Under the pieces are notes generated by a model, which ran no database searches, was not told where the DNA came from, and saw nothing but the letters and a program-made list of their open reading frames with translations. This document shows positions 18,473 to 26,652 of a DNA stretch of 64,000 bases, one piece after another (position 1 is the stretch's first letter; each line of letters begins with the position of its first letter). The translations under genes were made by a program, and so were the position numbers. Source of the DNA: Massilia sp. Root418 (GTDB taxonomy: Bacteria; Pseudomonadota; Gammaproteobacteria; Burkholderiales; Burkholderiaceae_D); assembly GCF_001425265.1 (NCBI RefSeq), contig NZ_LMEC01000011.1, positions 683,585-747,584 of the forward strand, read 5' to 3'.

Positions 18473-19762
18473 TTACTTGCTGGCGGCAGGCGCGGCTGCG
18501 GCCGGGGCGGCAGCGGGGGCCGCCGGGGCGGTCGGAGCAGCAGGGGCAACAGCAGGAGCAGCAGGAGCAGCAGCGGGCGCTCCCGCAGCGGCCGGCGCCT
18601 GGGCGCCCGGCGCGGCTTCGACCGGGCCCTTCCACGGTGCCGGCGTGACGGTGCCGCCCGGCTTGGTCTTCTGGAAGCCTTCCACGATCACGCGCTCGCC
18701 GCCTTTCAGGCCCGAGCTGACGATCCAGCTGCCGTTCTGCGCCGCGTCGGCCTTCACCGGCACCGCGGTCACCTTGTTGTCGGCGCCCACCACCATCACG
18801 GTGGCGCCTTCCGGACCGCGCACCACGGCCTGCTGCGGCACCTGCAGCGCGGCCTCGTTGACCGCCTGCTCCAGGCGGGCACGCACGTACATGCCCGGCA
18901 GCAGGGTGCGGTTCGGGTTCGGGAACTCGGCGCGCATGGCCACCGAGCCGGTGGTTTCGTCGACCGCCACGTCCGAGAACAGCAGCTTGCCGTACTGCGG
19001 GTACGGCTGGCCGTCTTCCGTCACCAGCGTGACCTTGGCGGCGCCGTTGCCGGCGCCTTTCAGCTTGCCGGCCGCCAGCGCGCGCTGCAGGCGCAGCACT
19101 TCGGTGGACGACTGGGTGATGGTCACATAGATCGGGTCGAGCGTCTGCACGGTGGCCATCGGCGTTGCTTCACCCTGGCCCACCAGCGCGCCCTCGGTCA
19201 CCAGCGCGCGGCCCACGCGGCCGGAGATGGGCGAGGTGACGGTGGCATAGCCCAGTGTCAGGCCGGCGGTGGTGCGGGTGGCGCGCGCGGTGGCCAGGTC
19301 GGCGGCGGCCTGCTTCTGGGCCGTGACCGCGTCATCGTATTCCTGGTTGCTGACGGCCTGCGCGGCCAGCAGCGGCTTGTAGCGCTTCACTTTCAGCTCG
19401 GCCTGCGCCAGGTTGGCCTCGGCCTTGGCCACGGCAGCTTGCGCGCTGTCGTAGGAGGCCTGGAACTGCGCCGGATCGATGCGGAACAGTACCTCGCCTG
19501 CCTTCACGTCCGAGCCTTCCTTGTACACGCGCTGCAGCACGATGCCGGGCGTGCGCGCGCGCACTTGCGCCACGCGCGACGCTTCCAGGCGGCCCGGCAG
19601 TTCGGTGCTGAGGGTGACGGTGGCGGGAGCTACGGTGTAGACGGCGACTTGCGGTGGTGGCGGGGCGGAACCGGCCTTGTCATCTTTCTTTCCGCAGGCA
19701 GCCAGCAGGCAGAGGGTGACGATGGCGGCGGCGACGGGAGTGCAGCGTGGGACTGATCTCAT
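18473..19762 (-). CDS. RND efflux periplasmic adaptor, AcrA/MexA type
   Basis: This encodes 429 residues with a signal peptide ending around LCLLAACGKKDD, a lipobox-like LLAAC implying acylation. Barrel and hairpin segments (VAQVRARTPGIVLQRVYKEG, DVKAGEVLFRIDP) are followed by the lipoyl and beta-barrel domains. The last 55 or so residues are almost entirely Ala and Pro, an unusual low-complexity tail encoded by GCAGGAGCAGCAGG-like repeats around 18490-18600. It bridges the pump to the outer-membrane factor. It is the first gene of the operon; no convincing Shine-Dalgarno sequence precedes the ATG. Confidence 0.94.
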   Translation of the reverse strand: MRSVPRCTPVAAAIVTLCLLAACGKKDDKAGSAPPPPQVAVYTVAPATVTLSTELPGRLEASRVAQVRARTPGIVLQRVYKEGSDVKAGEVLFRIDPAQFQASYDSAQAAVAKAEANLAQAELKVKRYKPLLAAQAVSNQEYDDAVTAQKQAAADLATARATRTTAGLTLGYATVTSPISGRVGRALVTEGALVGQGEATPMATVQTLDPIYVTITQSSTEVLRLQRALAAGKLKGAGNGAAKVTLVTEDGQPYPQYGKLLFSDVAVDETTGSVAMRAEFPNPNRTLLPGMYVRARLEQAVNEAALQVPQQAVVRGPEGATVMVVGADNKVTAVPVKADAAQNGSWIVSSGLKGGERVIVEGFQKTKPGGTVTPAPWKGPVEAAPGAQAPAAAGAPAAAPAAPAVAPAAPTAPAAPAAAPAAAAPAASK

Positions 19763-19890
19763 AGATGTCTCTGGAGGTAATGTTGAGGTTTGCTAGGTGC
19801 TTGCCCTTAGTTTGTTATTACAAAGGCAGTGCCGGCCATTGTATATCAGTGTCAAATGTAACGTTTTGTACAGATTTCCGCTCTGAAATT

Positions 19891-19930
19891 AAAAAAGACC
19901 AGGCGCACACGGGTGGGCCTGGCCATTTTT
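19891..19930 (-). terminator. Rho-independent terminator of tal
   Basis: On the minus strand GGCCAGGC and GCCTGGTC form a stem (one G-U pair) around an 11-base loop, followed directly by TTTTTT. It lies 25 bases after the tal stop. A run of T on the other strand makes it potentially bidirectional, which would also insulate it from the RND operon promoter. Confidence 0.85.
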
Positions 19931-19954
19931 GCGCAGCGGACGGTCAGCGGACGG

Positions 19955-20890
19955 TCAGCGCATGCCGGAGATGATTTGCTTCAGCTTGCCCGAGTCGGCG
20001 CAGAAGGCGCGGATGCCTTCGGCCAGCTTCTCGGTCGCCATCGCGTCCTCGTTCATCATGAAGCGGAAGGTTTTCTCATCCACGGCGATCTTGCCGACGG
20101 TGGCGTTGGCGCTGGCGTCCGCGCTCAGCTTGCGCTCCACCGGTGCGCTGGAGTCGGCCAGCGCCTGCAGCAGGTCGGGGCTGATGGTGAGCAGGTCGCA
20201 GCCGGCCAGTTCCAGGATCTGGCCGGTGTTGCGGAAGCTCGCGCCCATCACTTCGGTGTCGTAGCCGAACTTGCGGTAGTAGTTGTAGATGCGCTTGACC
20301 GACTGTACGCCCGGGTCTTCCGCGCCCACGTAGTCGATGCCGGTGCTCTTCTTGTACCAGTCGTAGATGCGGCCGACGAAGGGCGAAATCAGCTGGGCGC
20401 CCGCTTCGGCGCAGGCGATGGCCTGGCTCAGCGAGAACAGCAGCGTCATATTGCAGCGGATGCCTTCTTTTTCCAGGATCTCGGCGGCGCGGATGCCTTC
20501 CCAGGTGGAGGCGATCTTGATCAGCACGCGCTCGCGCGGAATGCCGGCCTTCTCATACAGCGCGATCAGCTCGCGGCCCTTGGCCACGTTGCCTTCGGTG
20601 TCGAAGGACAGCTTGGCGTCGATCTCGGTGGAGACGCGGCCCGGAATGATCTTCAGGATCTCGGTGCCGAAGGCAATCAGCAGGTGGTCGATGATGTCGC
20701 CGGTGGCGGCGTTGGGATTGTCCTGCACCGCCTTTTGCAGCAGCGGCTTGTACTCGTCCTTCTGCACGGCCTTCAGGATCAGCGAGGGATTGGTGGTGGC
20801 GTCGCGCGGGGTGTAGGCCTTGATGGACTGGAAGTCGCCGGTGTCGGCAACGACGGTGGTGTATTGCTTGAGCTGTTCGAGTTGGTTCAT
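19955..20890 (-). CDS. tal: Transaldolase
   Basis: This encodes 311 residues starting [20 protein letters not shown], with [13 protein letters not shown] near the N-terminus and [17 protein letters not shown] carrying the Schiff-base lysine. [20 protein letters not shown] and [11 protein letters not shown] follow. It exchanges three-carbon units in the non-oxidative pentose phosphate pathway and therefore belongs functionally with zwf, pgi and rpiA nearby. The start at 20890 fits the TalB family; longer in-frame starts have no family support. The bases around its stop contain a short direct repeat of GCGGACGGTCA. It is followed by a strong terminator. Confidence 0.97.
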   Translation of the reverse strand: MNQLEQLKQYTTVVADTGDFQSIKAYTPRDATTNPSLILKAVQKDEYKPLLQKAVQDNPNAATGDIIDHLLIAFGTEILKIIPGRVSTEIDAKLSFDTEGNVAKGRELIALYEKAGIPRERVLIKIASTWEGIRAAEILEKEGIRCNMTLLFSLSQAIACAEAGAQLISPFVGRIYDWYKKSTGIDYVGAEDPGVQSVKRIYNYYRKFGYDTEVMGASFRNTGQILELAGCDLLTISPDLLQALADSSAPVERKLSADASANATVGKIAVDEKTFRFMMNEDAMATEKLAEGIRAFCADSGKLKQIISGMR

Positions 20891-20968
20891 GGTTGCGCGC
20901 AGGGCTGCTGCTGAGGTTGAGGACTGGGTGTCATATTGTACACAATCCCCACCCCGGCAGCAGCCTGC

Positions 20969-20998
20969 GCGCTTAGCCGCGCTGCGCTTAGCCGCGCT
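20969..20998. repeat. 15-bp tandem duplication at the end of a PEP-CTERM gene
   Basis: GCGCTTAGCCGCGCT occurs twice head to tail. The second copy includes the stop codon of the PEP-CTERM gene at 20988; the first lies just beyond it. It looks like a slippage duplication and does not change the protein. Confidence 0.7.
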
Positions 20999-21623
20999 GC
21001 TGGCGGCGCTGGCGGCGCTGCGCCAGCAGGGCGCCGGCCAGGCCCAGGCCGAACAGGGCGGCGGTGCCAGGTTCCGGCAGCGCGTTGCCGCTGCCGCCAC
21101 CGCCACCGCCGCCGGCGCCGCCGGTGTCGGCGAAGGTCAGGGCCACGCGCGCATATTCCAGGCTCAGCGCTTTATTGGCTGGCGAACCCGGGGCGTCGTA
21201 GTTCAGTTTCATGGCCAGCGACAGCTGGTTGGTGGCGGACCAGGTGGCGCCCGTGTGGAACAGCGAATACAGGTTGTATTCGGTTTCGATCGGGTTGTTG
21301 CCGGAGCCTGCAGTCAGCGCGCCCATCGCGGTATTGTTGACCGAGATGATGTCGTTGCTGCCGGTGGCCTGGCGTGCCGACACGAACAGCTTGGCGGTGG
21401 CGATGCTGCTGCCTGGCAGGCTGAAGCTAGGATCGAACAGGAAGGTCCAGTCCAGCACGCCAACGCCGTTGAAGGCATGATTGGCGATGTCGAAGGTCAG
21501 CGTCTTCTGGTACGTGGTGCTGCTGGAGGTGGATGCGCTGGTGTAGGCAATCGCGGTGGCGGACGCTGGCACTGCTGCCAACAAGCCAATGGCGGCCAAG
21601 ATGCTGCTAGTAAGTTTTTTCAT
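20988..21623 (-). CDS. PEP-CTERM sorting-domain protein
   Basis: This encodes 211 residues: a signal peptide ([20 protein letters not shown]), a beta-rich secreted middle part with many Ser, Thr and Asn residues, a poly-Gly linker, and a C-terminal sorting signal. The signal consists of [11 protein letters not shown], a hydrophobic helix and an Arg-rich end (residues 183-211). Such proteins are recognised by an exosortase (EpsH/XrtA), cleaved, and exported to the surface, often together with exopolysaccharide. No exosortase gene is in the window. A sigma-54 promoter and a PEP-CTERM-box-like site lie upstream. The function of the mature domain is unknown. Confidence 0.9.
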   Translation of the reverse strand: MKKLTSSILAAIGLLAAVPASATAIAYTSASTSSSTTYQKTLTFDIANHAFNGVGVLDWTFLFDPSFSLPGSSIATAKLFVSARQATGSNDIISVNNTAMGALTAGSGNNPIETEYNLYSLFHTGATWSATNQLSLAMKLNYDAPGSPANKALSLEYARVALTFADTGGAGGGGGGGSGNALPEPGTAALFGLGLAGALLAQRRQRRQQRG

Positions 21624-21664
21624 AATTCCGTTCCATTAACAGTTGTTGGAGGTACGGAACTATA

Positions 21665-21681
21665 AGCAACTCCTGTGCCAG
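21665..21681 (-). promoter_or_regulatory. Sigma-54 (RpoN) promoter of the first PEP-CTERM gene
   Basis: On the minus strand the sequence is CTGGCACAGGAGTTGCT, an essentially perfect TGGCAC-N5-TTGC element with the required GG-N10-GC spacing. The predicted transcription start leaves an untranslated leader of about 30 bases before the ATG at 21623. Sigma-54 promoters need an upstream activator, for which the site at 21745-21761 is the candidate. Confidence 0.82.
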
Positions 21682-21744
21682 GAACTTAATTGCGTTGATA
21701 TTCATCAAGTTAAGTTCGTTCAGGGAAAAGTGGGGTATGACTAC

Positions 21745-21761
21745 TGTAAAGAAAGCCGACA
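21745..21761. promoter_or_regulatory. PEP-CTERM-box-like activator site 1
   Basis: TGTAAAGAAAGCCGACA (TGT-N11-ACA) lies 65 bases upstream of the sigma-54 promoter, a normal distance for an enhancer-binding protein. It matches the site at 33221-33237 at 13 of 17 positions. An inverted repeat GAACTTAA...TTAAGTTC with AT-rich sequence (about 21682-21719) lies between site and promoter and could be a bending region. The probable activator is a PrsR-type response regulator; it is not encoded here. Confidence 0.65.
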
Positions 21762-21846
21762 CTCCTGCGAGCAACTTTGTAAAAAAACCCAGACCAGCCG
21801 GAAATACGCCGGCGGCACCCCAAGTGTTAAATATTTTTGCTGCGGT

Positions 21847-21875
21847 GTGTCAAGCTGATGTAAGTGGGGTAATAT
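21847..21875 (+). promoter_or_regulatory. Possible sigma-70 promoter for the 20-codon ORF and rtcB
   Basis: GTGTCA and TAATAT are separated by 17 bases. The -10 is good and the -35 matches 4 of 6 positions. It lies 45 bases before the strong ribosome-binding site of the short ORF at 21921. The rest of the gap 21762-21846 holds no gene I can support. Confidence 0.4.
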
Positions 21876-21920
21876 TGTCTCCCCTTTAACCAGTGCCGCT
21901 TTCACCGAAAGGAGTTTTTT

Positions 21921-21983
21921 ATGATTCATGCACAACTCAACACTTTCCTGATGGGCCTGGCATTACTGCGCTTGAAGCACTAG
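21921..21983 (+). CDS. 20-residue leader peptide or small protein upstream of rtcB
   Basis: The ORF encodes MIHAQLNTFLMGLALLRLKH and is preceded by AAAGGAG seven bases before the ATG, one of the strongest ribosome-binding sites in the window. The middle of the peptide is hydrophobic (FLMGLALL) with a basic end. Eighty-four bases separate its stop from rtcB, and two tight hairpins lie in between. It may be a translated leader that controls rtcB by coupling or attenuation, or an independent membrane microprotein. I know no homologue, and the case rests on the ribosome-binding site. Confidence 0.45.
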   Translation: MIHAQLNTFLMGLALLRLKH

Positions 21984-22000
21984 TTTCCAAGCCCGGCGTC

Positions 22001-22035
22001 CCCGCCAAACGGCGGGAGCCGGCGCTGCCAGCGCC
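22001..22035 (+). other. Two adjacent RNA hairpins in the rtcB leader
   Basis: CCCGCC-AAAC-GGCGGG (22001-22016) and GGCGCT-GCC-AGCGCC (22021-22035) are perfect 6-bp GC-rich stems with 4- and 3-base loops. They lie between the 20-codon ORF and the rtcB start at 22068 and could affect translation or elongation. No T-run follows, so they are not a classical terminator. Confidence 0.55.
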
Positions 22036-22067
22036 CATTTCCTGAGCATCTCTTATGGAAATACAGA

Positions 22068-23261
22068 ATGGGCAAATACATTCGCGTTGTATCCGACCGC
22101 GCCGCCGTGGTCGCGTCGGACAATTTGTGGCTGGAGGATGCTGCGCTGCAGCAACTGGCCATCACCTCCCGTCTGCCCGGCATGCGCCGCGCTGTGGGCC
22201 TGCCTGACCTGCACCCCGGGCGCGGTTATCCGGTCGGCGCCGCCTTTTTCTCGGCCGGGCGCTTCTATCCTGCCCTGTGCGGCGGCGATATCGGCTGCGG
22301 CGTCGGCCTGTGGCAGACCGACCTGGCCGTCAGCAAGGTCCGTCTGGACAAGCTCGACAAGCAAATCGGCAACCTGGACGCGCCGCCGGACGAGGACGAG
22401 CTGGACCGCTTGCAGGCGCACGCGCCCGGGCTGGACGCCGAGCTGGCGGCCCTGGCTGCGCGGCTGCGCCAGGCCGGACTGGAGCCGGGCAGCCTGCGCG
22501 CACTGGGCACCATCGGCCTGGGCAACCACTTTGTGGAACTGCAGGCCGTGGTGCAGGTGGACGAGCCAGCGCTGTTCGAGGGGACCGGCCTGGTGGGCCG
22601 CGCCTTGCAGCTGGTGGTGCACAGCGGCTCGCGCGGCCTGGGCGGCGCCATCCTGCGCGCCCACGTGGACGCCCACGGCCACGCCGGACTGGCCGAAGGC
22701 ACGCCGGAAGCGCAGGCCTATCTGCTGCGGCACGATGCCGCGCTGGCGTTCGCCCGGCTCAACCGCAAGCTGATCGCGCTGCGCGTGGCCCTGCGCCTGC
22801 GCTGCGAGGCCGAGCCGGTGCTGGACGTGCACCACAACCTGGTGACGCCGGACGTGATCGAGGGCGAGGCGGGCTGGCTGCACCGCAAGGGCGCCAACCC
22901 GGCCGATGCGGGGCCGGTGCTGCTGCCGGGCTCGCGCGACGACCACAGCTACCTGATCCGCCCGCTGCCGGTGGCAGACAGCCTCAGCCTGCAATCGCTG
23001 GCGCACGGCGCAGGGCGCAAGTGGGCGCGCGGCGACTGCAAGGCCAGGCTGGAGCGCAAAGCCACGCCGGCCCAGATGGCGCGCACCTCGTTCGGCGGGC
23101 GCGTGATCTGCGCCGACCGCGCCCTGATCTACGAGGAGGCGCCGCAAGCCTACAAGGATGCCGATTCGGTGCTGGGCAGCATGCTCGATGCCGGCCTGGT
23201 GCGCGTGATGGCGAAGAGCCGGCCGGTGCTGACCTACAAGACGCGCGGCGATTGCTGCTGA
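22068..23261 (+). CDS. RtcB-family RNA ligase (RtcB2 / release-factor-H-associated type)
   Basis: This encodes 397 residues starting MGKYIRVVSDRAAVVASDNL. The metal-binding and guanylylation region is recognisable in LPDLHPGRGYPVGAAF, CGGDIGCGVGLW, IGLGNHFVELQ and VVHSGSRGLGG, and the active-site His region near the end includes HGAGRKWARGDCK. RtcB joins RNA with 2',3'-cyclic phosphate ends to 5'-OH ends using GTP and Mn2+. This branch is typically encoded beside prfH, and the pair repairs damaged ribosomal RNA; here no prfH, rtcA or rtcR is nearby. Its TGA abuts the convergent tspO stop. Assignment to the family is firm; the repair target is inference. Confidence 0.88.
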   Translation: MGKYIRVVSDRAAVVASDNLWLEDAALQQLAITSRLPGMRRAVGLPDLHPGRGYPVGAAFFSAGRFYPALCGGDIGCGVGLWQTDLAVSKVRLDKLDKQIGNLDAPPDEDELDRLQAHAPGLDAELAALAARLRQAGLEPGSLRALGTIGLGNHFVELQAVVQVDEPALFEGTGLVGRALQLVVHSGSRGLGGAILRAHVDAHGHAGLAEGTPEAQAYLLRHDAALAFARLNRKLIALRVALRLRCEAEPVLDVHHNLVTPDVIEGEAGWLHRKGANPADAGPVLLPGSRDDHSYLIRPLPVADSLSLQSLAHGAGRKWARGDCKARLERKATPAQMARTSFGGRVICADRALIYEEAPQAYKDADSVLGSMLDAGLVRVMAKSRPVLTYKTRGDCC

Positions 23262-23804
23262 TCAGCCCAGCAGTTGCGGGTTGCGCTGCCAGGTGGCCCA
23301 GGTGAGCGCGGTGGCAAAGGACACCCAGGCCAGGTAGGGCAGCAGCAGCGCGGCGGCGAACGGGCGCACGCGGCGGAAGGCGGCGATGGTGGCGGCAATG
23401 AGCAGCCACAGCGCCACCACGTCCACGAAGGCCCAGGCGCCCAGCCGCCAGGCGAAGAACAGCCAGCTCCACAGGGCGTTCACGGCCAGCTGCGCGATGA
23501 ACAGCGCCAGGGTCTTGGGGGCGCTGGCAAAGCCGCGCACGCGCCAGACTTGCCACGCTGCAACGGCCATCAGGAAATACAGCATGGACCATACCGGGCC
23601 GAACAGGCGGGCCGGCGGCGCCCAGTCCGGTTTCAGCAGCTGGGCATAGAACTGCGGCGCGTTGGCGGTGGCCAGGCCGCCGGCGGCCGCGGCGGCAAAG
23701 GTCAGCAGCAGCCATCCGGCCAGTCCGCGCGCTTCGGCGGCGAAGCGGTTGCGGCTGGCGCTGCGGCTGCGGCGCAGGAAGGGGACGGGATTGCGGATCT
23801 GCAT
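23262..23804 (-). CDS. tspO: TspO/MBR family membrane protein
   Basis: This encodes 180 residues with five predicted membrane helices. The family signature is present as RLFGPVWSMLYFLMAVAAW, then NALWSWLFF and LLLPYLAWVSFATALTWAT. TspO proteins bind porphyrins and related ligands and affect tetrapyrrole handling and stress responses. The start at 23804 is supported by GAGGAG about 6 bases upstream. About 30 N-terminal residues precede the first helix and are Arg-rich, longer than in most relatives. It is convergent with rtcB, and the stop codons abut in TGATCA. Confidence 0.9.
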   Translation of the reverse strand: MQIRNPVPFLRRSRSASRNRFAAEARGLAGWLLLTFAAAAAGGLATANAPQFYAQLLKPDWAPPARLFGPVWSMLYFLMAVAAWQVWRVRGFASAPKTLALFIAQLAVNALWSWLFFAWRLGAWAFVDVVALWLLIAATIAAFRRVRPFAAALLLPYLAWVSFATALTWATWQRNPQLLG

Positions 23805-23983
23805 GGGCGCTCCTCGGCAGGGCGCGCTGCAAGGGCACAGCACGCGTTGCGACTATAGCAGCGCCCGGCGCGGCGCGGAGGCCGGCTGCGCAGCAGGACG
23901 TGGGCGCTTGTGTGAAGTGGCGTGCAGATGGCGGCCGGCGCAGGCGCTAGGCTGGCCCTCACCACTTTCCAATGGAGGCAGCC

Positions 23984-24172
23984 ATGAGCAATACGCAACC
24001 GCAGGACAAGGGCCAGGACATCAATCCCGGCGACGAGGCCGCGCCCGGCACGCCGGGCACGGGCGAGGACGTTTGCCCGTCCTGCAAGGGCACGGGCCGG
24101 CTTGCCAGCGGTCAGCCCTGTGCCGTCTGCGGCGGCAGCGGCAAGATTACCGAAGGGATAGGCGGCGGCTGA
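23984..24172 (+). CDS. Small CxxCxGxG zinc-finger protein (DnaJ-type motif)
   Basis: This encodes 62 residues. A Gly/Pro/Asp-rich, probably disordered N-terminus precedes two CxxCxGxG motifs, CPSCKGTG and CAVCGGSG, the zinc-binding repeat of the DnaJ central domain. One zinc ion could be bound by the four cysteines. The ATG at 23984 has GGAGG 6 bases upstream, so this is a real translated gene despite its size. It stands alone, with hexR convergent to it. The function is unknown; small proteins of this type are common in betaproteobacteria. Confidence 0.75.
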   Translation: MSNTQPQDKGQDINPGDEAAPGTPGTGEDVCPSCKGTGRLASGQPCAVCGGSGKITEGIGGG

Positions 24173-24208
24173 CGCGGGGCAGCTGAAGCCGGGCTATCGC
24201 CGCCCGGC

Positions 24209-25063
24209 TCAGCCGATGAAGGAGTCGAACTGCAGGTCGAATTCCTGCAGCGCCTTCTGCGCGTTCTGCATTTTCTTGCGGAATTCCGGACCGCGCTGCA
24301 GGGCCAGGCCCACGGCCAGCACGTCGATCACCACCAGGTAGGCCAGGCGCGCCGAGATCGGCGTGTAGGGGTCGATATTGAAGATCAGGTCGATCGGGAT
24401 CAGCACAGTGGCCAGTTCGGCCAGCGGGGTGCCGGACGGCGCCAGCACGATCACGTCCGCGCCGCCGCGCCGGGCCAGCTTCACCGAGCGCACCAGCGCC
24501 GGGCTGTTGCCGCGCTGGGAAATGGCCACCAGCGCGTCGCCGGTGCGCAGCAGGGCGGCGGCGATGCTGTGGATGGACGGGTCGGCGTAGGCCACGGTGG
24601 GCACGCCCGAGCGGAAGAACTTGTGCTGCGCGTCCGCTGCCACGATGCCGGAGGTGCCCTGGCCGTAGAACTCGATCTTGTTGGCGCGCTTGAGGATGTC
24701 GAGCGCCTGCTGGATGGCTTCCGGCTTGAGGTTGTTGCGCAGGTCCAACAGGGTGTTGATGGAGCGGCTGCAGATCTTGTTGACCAGGTCCGCCGCCAGG
24801 TCGTCCTGGGCCGGCTGCTCGTTCAGGCCGGGCAGGGCCAGGGCCAGGCCCTGCGCCAGCTTGAGCTTGAATTCGTGCCAGCCGTCGTAGCCCAGGGTGC
24901 GGCAAAAGCGCACCACGGTCGGCTCGGACACCTGCGCGGCGCGCGCCAGCGCCGTGATGTTCTGGTCGACGATCAGGTCCGGATGGTCCAGCACCGCGAG
25001 CGCGACCTTGCGCTCCGATTTGGAGAGCGAGTCGAGCTGGGTGCGGATGGAGTCGAGCAGCAC
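24209..25063 (-). CDS. hexR: HexR, RpiR-family repressor of glucose metabolism
   Basis: This encodes 284 residues. The N-terminal helix-turn-helix domain (to about residue 75) includes NITALARAAQVSEPTVVRFC, and the C-terminal SIS sugar-phosphate domain includes IEFYGQGTSGIVAADAQHKF and GDALVAISQRGNSPALV. HexR represses zwf, edd-eda and related genes and is released by 2-keto-3-deoxy-6-phosphogluconate, the Edd product. It lies 3 bases after zwf as the second gene of that operon. TGTAGTRAA-type boxes occur upstream of zwf, pgi and edd in this window, consistent with autoregulation and local regulon control. Confidence 0.94.
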   Translation of the reverse strand: MLLDSIRTQLDSLSKSERKVALAVLDHPDLIVDQNITALARAAQVSEPTVVRFCRTLGYDGWHEFKLKLAQGLALALPGLNEQPAQDDLAADLVNKICSRSINTLLDLRNNLKPEAIQQALDILKRANKIEFYGQGTSGIVAADAQHKFFRSGVPTVAYADPSIHSIAAALLRTGDALVAISQRGNSPALVRSVKLARRGGADVIVLAPSGTPLAELATVLIPIDLIFNIDPYTPISARLAYLVVIDVLAVGLALQRGPEFRKKMQNAQKALQEFDLQFDSFIG

Positions 25064-25066
25064 GGC

Positions 25067-26539
25067 TTAGTCTTCCGGGAGAGCTTCTTCGCGCCACTGC
25101 AGGCCGTCGCGGCCGATCAGTGCGCTGGCGGCGGCCGGGCCCCAGGTGCCGGAGGCATACGGCGTGGGTGCCGATTCATCCTGCTCCCAGTGGTTCAGGA
25201 TGGGCTCCACCCATTCCCACGCCGCTTCCAGTTCGTCGCCGCGCATGAACAGGGTCAGCTGGCCGCGCAGCACGTCCAGCAGCAGGCGCTCGTAGGCGTC
25301 CATGCGGGGCGACTTGAAGGTTTCGCGGAAGTCCAGTTCCAGCTCGGCCGGTTTCAGGCGCATGCCTTCGCCCGGCGTTTTCGCCATCAGGTTCATGCGC
25401 AGGCCTTCATCCGGCTGCAGGCGGATCACCAGGCAGTTGGGCTGGAAGCTGTTGGTCGGCTGGTTGAAGATGGAGTGCGGGATCTGCTTGAAGCGCACCA
25501 CGATCTCGGCCAGCGAATCGGCCATGCGCTTGCCGGTGCGCAGGTAGAACGGCACGCCGGCCCAGCGCCAGGTGTCGATTTCCGCCTTCATGGCGACAAA
25601 GGTTTCGGTGCGCGATTTCTGCGGCGCGTCCGGCTCGTCGCGGTAGCCCGGCACGGGCTGGCCGTCCACGTGGCCGGCGCGGTACTGGCCGCGCACGATA
25701 TTCTGCGCCAGGGTGGCCGGCGTGAATTTCTTCAGCGAGCGCAGCACCTGCAGCTTTTCGTCGCGCACGGCGTCCGGCGCGATCGAGGTGGGCGGCTCCA
25801 TGGCCACGATGCACAGCAGCTGCAGCAGGTGGTTCTGCAGCATGTCGCGCAGCGCGCCCGAGGTGTCGTAGTAGCCGATACGGTTGCCCACGCCGAGCTT
25901 CTCGGCGATGGTGATCTGCACGTCCGAGATCCATTCGCGGCGCCACAGCGGCTCGAACAGGATGTTACCGAAGCGCAGGGCCAGCAGGTTCTGCACGGTT
26001 TCCTTGCCCAGGTAGTGGTCGATGCGGTAGATCTGCGATTCCTCGAACACCTGGCCCACTTCGGCGTTGATCTGCTTGGCCGAGGCCAGGTCGCGGCCCA
26101 GCGGCTTTTCCAGCACCACGCGGGAGTTCTTGGTGACCAGGCCGTTGTCCTTCAGGTTGTCGCAGATCTGCGAGAAGATGGCCGGCGGCGTGGCCAGGTA
26201 GTAGACGCGCGTGATGGCCTGGTCCTCGCGCAGCGCCTGCACCAGCGCGCCGTAGGTGCCGGCGTCGGTGGCGTTCAGGGACACGTAGACGATGCGGGCG
26301 GTGAAGCGCGCCCATGCTTCCGGCGTAACCTCCGGCGCCTTGATCAGCGGCTTGGAGGTGGTGTTGACCACGTTGATGAACTCTTCCTGGCTGGATTCCT
26401 GGCGGCCCACGCAGATGATGCGCGCGGTCGGCGGCAGGTCGCCGCACACGTCGCGGGAGTACATCGCGGGCAGAAGTTTACGCATCGACAGGTCGCCGCT
26501 GCCGCCAAACAGAACCAGGTCAAAATCGGAAAGAGCCAT
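25067..26539 (-). CDS. zwf: Glucose-6-phosphate 1-dehydrogenase
   Basis: This encodes 490 residues. The N-terminal LVLFGGSGDLSMRKLLPAMY is the NADP-binding fingerprint, and IYRIDHYLGKETVQNLLALR carries the substrate-binding and catalytic residues. It converts glucose-6-phosphate to 6-phosphogluconolactone with reduction of NADP, feeding both the pentose phosphate and Entner-Doudoroff routes. hexR follows 3 bases later on the same strand. Two exact copies of GAAAATTTACTACA lie 40-85 bases upstream of the ATG, the predicted HexR operators. Confidence 0.98.
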   Translation of the reverse strand: MALSDFDLVLFGGSGDLSMRKLLPAMYSRDVCGDLPPTARIICVGRQESSQEEFINVVNTTSKPLIKAPEVTPEAWARFTARIVYVSLNATDAGTYGALVQALREDQAITRVYYLATPPAIFSQICDNLKDNGLVTKNSRVVLEKPLGRDLASAKQINAEVGQVFEESQIYRIDHYLGKETVQNLLALRFGNILFEPLWRREWISDVQITIAEKLGVGNRIGYYDTSGALRDMLQNHLLQLLCIVAMEPPTSIAPDAVRDEKLQVLRSLKKFTPATLAQNIVRGQYRAGHVDGQPVPGYRDEPDAPQKSRTETFVAMKAEIDTWRWAGVPFYLRTGKRMADSLAEIVVRFKQIPHSIFNQPTNSFQPNCLVIRLQPDEGLRMNLMAKTPGEGMRLKPAELELDFRETFKSPRMDAYERLLLDVLRGQLTLFMRGDELEAAWEWVEPILNHWEQDESAPTPYASGTWGPAAASALIGRDGLQWREEALPED

Positions 26540-26574
26540 AATATTTTATGTGATCGCAAGAGTTGTGCTGCAGG

Positions 26575-26626
26575 TTGTGAAAATTTACTACACAAAAAAC
26601 GATAAATCAAGAAAATTTACTACATT
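26575..26626 (-). promoter_or_regulatory. Two HexR-like operators upstream of zwf
   Basis: Read toward zwf, the sites contain TGTAGTAAATTTTC twice (26579-26592 and 26611-26624), exactly repeated with start points 32 bases apart, about three helical turns. The proximal copy is embedded in TTGTG...CACAA (26575-26595). Both resemble the TTGT-N-ACAA boxes bound by HexR in Pseudomonas. Confidence 0.75.
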
Positions 26627-26652
26627 CATTGCCGGCCGGCCGGCTGTGGCGC

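Noticed and set aside
15272..19756. A continuous open frame of 1494 codons on the plus strand opposite the RND efflux operon
   Set aside because: It is fully antisense to three well-conserved genes, its product is rich in His, Arg, Gln and Gly as expected of a shadow frame in high-GC DNA, and it has no recognisable domain.
21797..21830. Sigma-54 promoter (CGGCACCCCAAGTGTTA) for the rtcB region
   Set aside because: The -24 half is good but the -12 element has GT in place of the essential GC, and no RtcR-type gene is nearby.
21643..21935. Short open frames of 64-72 codons in the gap between the PEP-CTERM gene and rtcB
   Set aside because: They lack ribosome-binding sites, overlap each other and the sigma-54 and activator sites, and show no family resemblance.
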